This document shows positions 60,301-64,000 of a DNA stretch of 64,000 nt, one piece after another (the first letter of the stretch is position 1; every line of letters starts with the position of its first letter). A program made the translations under genes and the position numbers. The stretch is from Anagrus nilaparvatae (Eukaryota; Arthropoda; Insecta; Hymenoptera; Mymaridae). The stretch spans positions 14,694,001 to 14,758,000 of the forward strand of contig JAKSXM010000132.1 in assembly GCA_022575985.1 (NCBI GenBank), given 5' to 3'. The notes beneath the pieces were generated by a model. That model did no database searches. It worked only from the letters and a program-made list of their open reading frames with translations, and was not told the DNA's origin.

Positions 60301-62158
60301 TTTATACTAAGAAGTCACCTAATCCCAGGCCTAATCCTGTCAAAATATTAAAAATTCATATCTTTTTCTCTATGACAATTAAATACAAAAAAAAGAGATA
60401 ACAAAAAATCAATACTTTTTTACCGTAAAAACAATTTCTTTACGTAATAATATAAAGAATCTAACTTTGAATATACACAATCAAAGATGCAGTTTTATAT
60501 TTCTATATTTTTTGTTCTGTTTTCTATCATTCTTTTTTTATTCTGTTATATAATAAATATGAATTATTTTTTTATCATATTAAAAAACTTGTATTATTTT
60601 TAAAAAAACTAAATTTTTTGTATTATTTAAATCCAGTTATCTCGTAAATTACGATTTGCAAAGGCTTAAACTTTGACGACGTCATTATAAAAATCCCATT
60701 TCTTTATTCGTGGGCAAGCGTAATAAATCGCCAAATTGAAAGAAGAAATAGGGATATAAAGGGCTAGCGGCCGAATGGCAAAGAATTACCTTGCTTATAA
60801 AAATAACTACTATTCTTAAACAATTTTAGAATCTGGGATAAATTTTTATTTATCGGTATTTACGAGAAATTTTAGAACGTTTTTCAGTCTAAATTATCAA
60901 CTCTTGATTTTGAAGAGAATATTTCATGCTTTTCTATTCAAGAATGCAGTCCAAAAGTAAAAAGGTTTAAAATCCTAAATTTAGTTTTAGTATTATAAAA
61001 AATTTTTTAAATTATCCAATACAAAAAATAATTGTAATATTGATAGCAAAAATAGCGGAAACAATCATAATGCTAATAATTCTGATAAAACTTTGAACCA
61101 TGAAAATAAAAACGCAAATCGTTGTAGTACAGCTAAGCATGTGGTCTTTGAAAAAAAGTGTAGGTTATCTTGGGTCGATCACGAATATCGGGGTCTTTTA
61201 TATGAGAAATGTGCTGAATACTCTTAAATTTACAAAAACTACCCATAATAGGTATTTTTTACGTATTCAAACTTTGAGTGTTCAGATTTAATCCACATGG
61301 GTTTTTTGGGTCTTAAGATTTTACAAACTTAAATGGTCTCAAAAAAAAAAAAAATTGAAAATTAAAATCATGAATTTCTGTAAAATTATTTTCTGTAAGA
61401 ATTCTTAACAAATATTTTTTCAATTTTTTTTATTTTATAATGTAATTGATTTAAGTGCAATGAGAATGAAACAATCATTAATTTTTATTCGAATAATGAA
61501 ATTAATTTATGTACAAAATAATCTTTACTTCAAAGAAATTTTATAGCTGATTAAAGTTTCTTACGTGCTTATAAATTCAAATAAATTATCAAATTGTATA
61601 AACATCTTTGATGGAATTAAAAATTAAATATAAATATTTTAAATGTCAGTGACTTTCGAAAAATTGTGAAATGAAATTCATGATTTCTGACGTTTTTTAA
61701 ATTTGTATATAAAAGCGTAAAAATATTTAATTTTAGCAGTAAAATTATTTATATTTACCTAATATTTTGAACTAATTCATGGTGATAATCCTCATAATTA
61801 ATATCAGTATTTGTTAGTGTAAGGCCATTTTTATCGGATACAGAAATTGCAACAAGTACATCTTGTTCAATTGCCATTGGGCATACAGAATATCCACAAT
61901 AATCAATATGTTCACCAATTAAATTAACCCTGTATTTTAAATAAAAATTACAATATTTTTTTTATTTTTTTAGTTTTTGATAAATAAAAAGTTATTTTTT
62001 TTCTTAATCTTACCTTCCGGGTACACGTACAAAAAAATCTGGTTTTTTATCAAAACGTGATTGGAAATATAATTTTAAATCTTTAATTCTTTTTTTAAGA
62101 TTATCTTCTGGTATTTGTTCATCCTTACCATTTTTCATACCTGGCATATTTGACATAT
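48161..62158 (-). CDS. Galk2: N-acetylgalactosamine kinase (GHMP kinase), nine exons
   Basis: A spliced gene whose product should phosphorylate N-acetylgalactosamine (and galactose weakly) at C1 using ATP, in the cytosol, as part of amino-sugar salvage. Coding exons: 62158-62014 (ATG at 62156), 61929-61759, 58315-58102, 55030-54922, 52748-52591, 52228-52088, 51992-51881, 49180-48976 and 48365-48161. All junctions are GT-AG and all phases fit, giving 1458 nt (485 codons plus stop), a little longer than the human protein. Seen motifs: [20 protein letters not shown] (sugar and ATP site), [16 protein letters not shown] (GHMP phosphate loop), GTQGGGMDQ (catalytic Asp) and LTGAGWGGC (third GHMP motif). 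The DYCGYS wording after GEH is the GALK2 form rather than the GALK1 form. Nothing is broken. Introns range from 84 bp to 3.4 kb and hold a LINE end, a minisatellite and several MITEs. It lies downstream of nothing recognisable and about 8 kb upstream of the tetraspan gene on the same strand. Confidence 0.97.
48976..49180 (-). CDS. Galk2: Galk2 exon 8
   Basis: Encodes [12 protein letters not shown], then LGELMSKSH and FGARLTGAG, the first half of the third GHMP motif. The donor lies inside the LTGAG|WGGC motif. Confidence 0.95.
49750..50464. mobile_element. TTAA-flanked TIR element 4, 715 bp
   Basis: Starts TTAAGGGACATTTGAGGAG and ends CCTCAAATGTCCCTTAA. An inner inverted repeat, gtcaggggctgactccgag against ctcgaagtcagcccctggc, lies at 50040-50205. 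It lies in Galk2 intron 7. Here the inner TIR starts GGG rather than CCC. Confidence 0.75.
50554..51484. mobile_element. Element with ATATATGGGTGGTTTTCAC ends
   Basis: Left end tatatgggtggttttcac and right end gtgaaaaccacccatata are inverted complements. Inside, acggtggcgacattttgaa occurs twice as a direct repeat (50755 and 51284). Non-coding, in Galk2 intron 7. Confidence 0.65.
51570..51750. mobile_element. Foldback MITE, same family, copy 6
   Basis: Contains ttggccagaaaagtatagaa, accaaatcgcgtgtaaatta, aaactgcgatttggagc and, in inverse, cgggaaacgcgtgcttt. It lies in Galk2 intron 7, about 130 bp from exon 7. Confidence 0.65.
51881..51992 (-). CDS. Galk2: Galk2 exon 7
   Basis: Encodes [15 protein letters not shown] and [11 protein letters not shown], corresponding to the YQRAKHV helix of GALK2. 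The acceptor (aacaag) is preceded by a T-rich tract; donor gtaaat. Confidence 0.92.
52088..52228 (-). CDS. Galk2: Galk2 exon 6
   Basis: Forty-seven codons starting [16 protein letters not shown] and ending [10 protein letters not shown], the helical insert of GALK2. Donor gtaggt and acceptor aacag are both in phase 0. Confidence 0.93.
52591..52748 (-). CDS. Galk2: Galk2 exon 5
   Basis: Encodes [20 protein letters not shown] followed by [15 protein letters not shown] and [13 protein letters not shown], matching the middle beta-sheet and the (F)N-x-R-V-x-E-C-R helix of GALK2. Confidence 0.95.
53105..53300 (+). mobile_element. Foldback MITE, same family, best-preserved copy 7
   Basis: Carries the full dyad: cttgtccataaataaagaat, cccaaatcgcagtttaccac, the core ctcggcttcgcctcgg and ttacgtgcgatttgggccat followed by tctggacacgagccgtaaa. 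It lies in Galk2 intron 4. Confidence 0.85.
53301..54921. other. Galk2 intron 4, mostly unstructured
   Basis: AT-rich with an imperfect inverted pair, cactcccagactaaaagaat at 54140 and attcttttggtctgggagtg at 54783, suggesting a 660-bp decayed TIR element. No coding signal. Confidence 0.5.
54922..55030 (-). CDS. Galk2: Galk2 exon 4 (catalytic Asp region)
   Basis: Encodes SERYIGT-like [20 protein letters not shown]. The Asp of GGGMDQ is the expected catalytic base of galactokinases. Acceptor atcag, donor gtaatt. Confidence 0.95.
56439..56862 (+). repeat. 19-bp minisatellite, about 20 units
   Basis: Unit tggcccaaaagtgtcagat, with variants (gtatcatat, gtaccatat) and a few longer units. Because 19 is not a multiple of three, all three frames stay open and give look-alike peptides; it is not a gene. 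It lies in Galk2 intron 3. Confidence 0.92.
58102..58315 (-). CDS. Galk2: Galk2 exon 3 (GHMP motif 2)
   Basis: Encodes [20 protein letters not shown] and then the glycine/serine phosphate loop [16 protein letters not shown], the GHMP-family signature. Acceptor aacag, donor gtaagt. Confidence 0.97.
58500..58690. repeat. Cluster of nested ggacgtcc inverted repeats
   Basis: Strings such as ttggacgtcctaaa and gaattggacgtcctat recur in both orientations, together with tgtccaattcctttcgaatt; a small MITE-like hairpin cluster in Galk2 intron 2. Confidence 0.55.
59700..60100 (-). mobile_element. LINE 3' end (C-terminus of reverse transcriptase protein)
   Basis: Minus-strand reading [20 protein letters not shown] to FQLQGALF, then a TAG where the family has Trp, then [20 protein letters not shown] and RKHLFILDP with stop. 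This is the usual end of jockey/CR1-like ORF2 proteins (LWNSLP...SLNSFK..L+). It lies in Galk2 intron 2 in the same orientation as Galk2. Confidence 0.85.
60101..61149. other. Galk2 intron 2 remainder
   Basis: AT-rich; no recognised repeat or gene beyond the LINE end on one side and the satellite-like unit on the other. Confidence 0.45.
61150..61320. repeat. Decayed satellite-like unit
   Basis: Contains ttgggtcgatcacgaatatc, aaactacccataataggtat and gggttttttgggtc, in the same order as in the 138-bp unit, followed by decay. Galk2 intron 2. Confidence 0.55.
61759..61929 (-). CDS. Galk2: Galk2 exon 2 (GEHIDY sugar-binding motif)
   Basis: Encodes [20 protein letters not shown], then a beta-rich stretch ending ELVQNI. 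Acceptor tacag before GGTTAAT, donor AG|gtaaat. Intron 1 upstream is only 84 bp. Confidence 0.95.
62014..62158 (-). CDS. Galk2: Galk2 exon 1 (N-terminus)
   Basis: Starts [10 protein letters not shown] and ends FFVRVPG plus two bases of the next Arg codon; donor gtaag at 62013. The exon is preceded by a polypyrimidine tract and TACAG two bases before the ATG, so an upstream 5' exon (untranslated or with a few more codons) probably exists. The ATG at 62156 was chosen because it gives an N-terminus about 10 residues longer than human GALK2, and no clear upstream coding exon was seen. Confidence 0.9.
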
Positions 62159-63019
62159 CTGTAAAAAAAAATTTTTTTTTTTTAAATAAATGTAAATTTA
62201 AATATTTTTTTATTTGTTCCAATACAAAATCTGATGCAAAAAATAGCACATAGTATAAAAAATGTAACAATTGTGATATTTATGAATGATACTCAATTTG
62301 TTAAAATAATATAACTAATTTAATTATTATTCATTTTTACAATTCATTAGTATTCTTGGCATATTTCTGCAATTTTTTTGTATTGGAAGTTTTTTTTGTA
62401 ATTAGTATGTTATTATGTTACATTTCAAAATAATAAAAAAAATAATTAAATAAAAATTCATTTTTTTTTTTTATAATAATTCAATTTTAAGTTTTCATTG
62501 ATTTTATTGATTGTAAGCCACAAAAAATATTATATTATTAAATTAATTAAATAGATTTATTTTAGTTTATAAATATATGTACTAACACTGAGCTACAAGT
62601 CGTTCAGAAATACGGAGTTCAAATAAGTGCAATAGGAATTTCTTGAACCGGATTTTTAGAACGTAAAAGATAAAAACTCTATAAGTAAATTAAAAGAAGT
62701 TAATAATACTCTAGTCAATATACGCGAGGGTGGAGTTGGATATATAGATTCAGGCCACCATAAGATTTGGTCTACTATACACTGATAAAATTATATAATT
62801 ATATCAATTATATGTAAAATCATATTTGCACGATTATTTATTTAATTGTCATGCACGATTATTTATTTACTTGTCATGGTAAAATTATATCATCAGACAA
62901 TAATATTCTATACGAAAATTATATGAATATCATTGGGACAATTATATACATAGTCCTCCTGATGATATTGTGTAATCATGGCAATTATATTTGTAGTCAA
63001 GGTGCTAGCAATGTTAAAT
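62159..63019. other. Region upstream of Galk2 exon 1
   Basis: Begins with a T-rich acceptor tract. A 5' exon and promoter are expected here or beyond, but no donor-bearing exon could be picked. gcacgattatttattta occurs twice near 62830-62865. Confidence 0.4.
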
Positions 63020-63556
63020 GCATCCAAAAATTTTATCAGCACGAGAATGGATCCACTTTCAGTATTTTTGGTCACTGAAACCGAGTTTGAAGATTTCATC
63101 CATTTTCGGATGGCTAGTTTTGAGTAATCAACGCTATATCATAAAAATAGGCAAAAAATTAGTAAGATTAAAAATATGACCTCAGAATTGTCATAACTAG
63201 TCCAGAAAACTGACTAGACAACGTAAATATGCTTAAAACAGCATAAATCGACGATTCTAAGGTTAGAAATACGCCATTTTGAGCTTGCCATTTTAATTTT
63301 TAAAAATCTGTCTTTAAAATTGTGATCAGCGACCCCGAAAATCTTACTGCGGTATCAAAAATAGGCTCAATTAGCAATTCTTTTCAATAATTTACCTATC
63401 TTGCTAATTTTTTGCCAATTTTTCATAATATAGCGGTGATTACTCAAAACTGGCCATCCGAAAATGGATGTGACCTTCAAAATCGATTTCAGTGACCAAA
63501 AATATATACGTTTCACTGAGATGGATCCCTTATCGTGCTGATAAAATTTTTGGATA
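63020..63556. mobile_element. Foldback element, 537 bp
   Basis: gcatccaaaaattttatcag at the left is matched by its complement at 63539-63556. Arms also share ttttggtcactgaaa / tttcagtgaccaaaa and ccattttcggatggc / gccatccgaaaatgg. The centre contains gtgatcagcgaccccgaaaa, the satellite-type block. Upstream of Galk2. Confidence 0.8.
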
Positions 63557-63705
63557 CGCGCCGTTATTTTTTGGGTATATGAAACTCACGCTTGTTTAAT
63601 TGTATATTTTATCTGACTTATTATGAGTTCTATTAAAAATTTACATTTTTTTGATTTTTTTCCGCACACATGCTTTTGTTATCAAGTATCGAAACCTAAT
63701 CTGGT

Positions 63706-64000
63706 TTAACTCATTAACGCCGCGCCGCGCCAGGGCGGCGAGTTTTGGAGGCGAGAAAAAATAAATATATTCCCTTGTAGATACGTGGCTTTTCATCCCT
63801 ATAGTAAAATTTCACGCTTTTTTAGAATCTGAAATTAGTTTTCACCTACAACCCTTAAATATACTCTAAAAACGGGGGCGAAAGGGGTAGGTCACTATTA
63901 GGAAATGTTTGGAAAAATCAATGAAAAAATTATCAAATTTTATTGAAAGATGTTTGAACATAATATTTTTTATGTAAATTTAAGAATTCTTTGTATACAT
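63706..64000. mobile_element. TTAA-flanked element 5, cut by the window end
   Basis: Starts TTAACTCATTAACGCC and then follows the left arm of the element at 28657 (cttgtagatacgtggctttt; ctacaacccttaaatatact) with many changes. The right end is outside the window. Confidence 0.65.

Overview
The window is a piece of an AT-rich (roughly three-quarters A+T) eukaryotic nuclear genome. Spliced genes with GT-AG introns, animal-type protein families, Ty1/copia and jockey-like LINE remnants and very many foldback or TIR elements point to an arthropod, most likely an insect; the species cannot be named from the sequence. No bacterial operon, CRISPR array, rRNA gene or clear tRNA gene was seen.

Two host genes, both on the minus strand, account for most of the window, and almost all of their length is intron. 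(1) Positions 62158 to 48161 hold a complete nine-exon N-acetylgalactosamine kinase (Galk2-type GHMP kinase) of 485 codons, with every splice phase consistent and all three GHMP motifs present. (2) Positions 40298 down to at least 8449 hold a gene of at least six short exons for a four-transmembrane protein. Only its C-terminal tail is unresolved (candidate pieces at 7812-7842 and 2772-2815). Its exons are 63-124 bases long and lie in introns of up to 13 kb, so single-frame ORF scanning misses it.

Inside the 13-kb fourth intron of the tetraspan gene, on the opposite strand, lies a tiny two-exon gene for a secreted four-cysteine peptide (12575-12820). A second copy 3 kb away (about 15465-16451) is a pseudogene. 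Its signal-peptide exon is cut by a 707-bp palindromic element and also carries a lost start codon and a frameshift.

The rest is repeats. There is a 20-copy, about 138-bp satellite with inverted copies at one end (24455-27830), and a 2.08-kb element with arrays of 141-bp subterminal repeats (16661-18737). At least three elements, and a fourth cut by the window end, are flanked by TTAA and mostly begin CCC, as in piggyBac-like transposons. A MITE family with a TCGGCTTCGCCTC core occurs about seven times. There are also several large foldbacks, a copia pol remnant (18855-21120) and LINE remnants (33720-35500, 44440-45740, 59700-60100). An unidentified decayed coding stretch lies between the two host genes (about 42940-43560). 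Most short ORFs in the window are chance or repeat readings.
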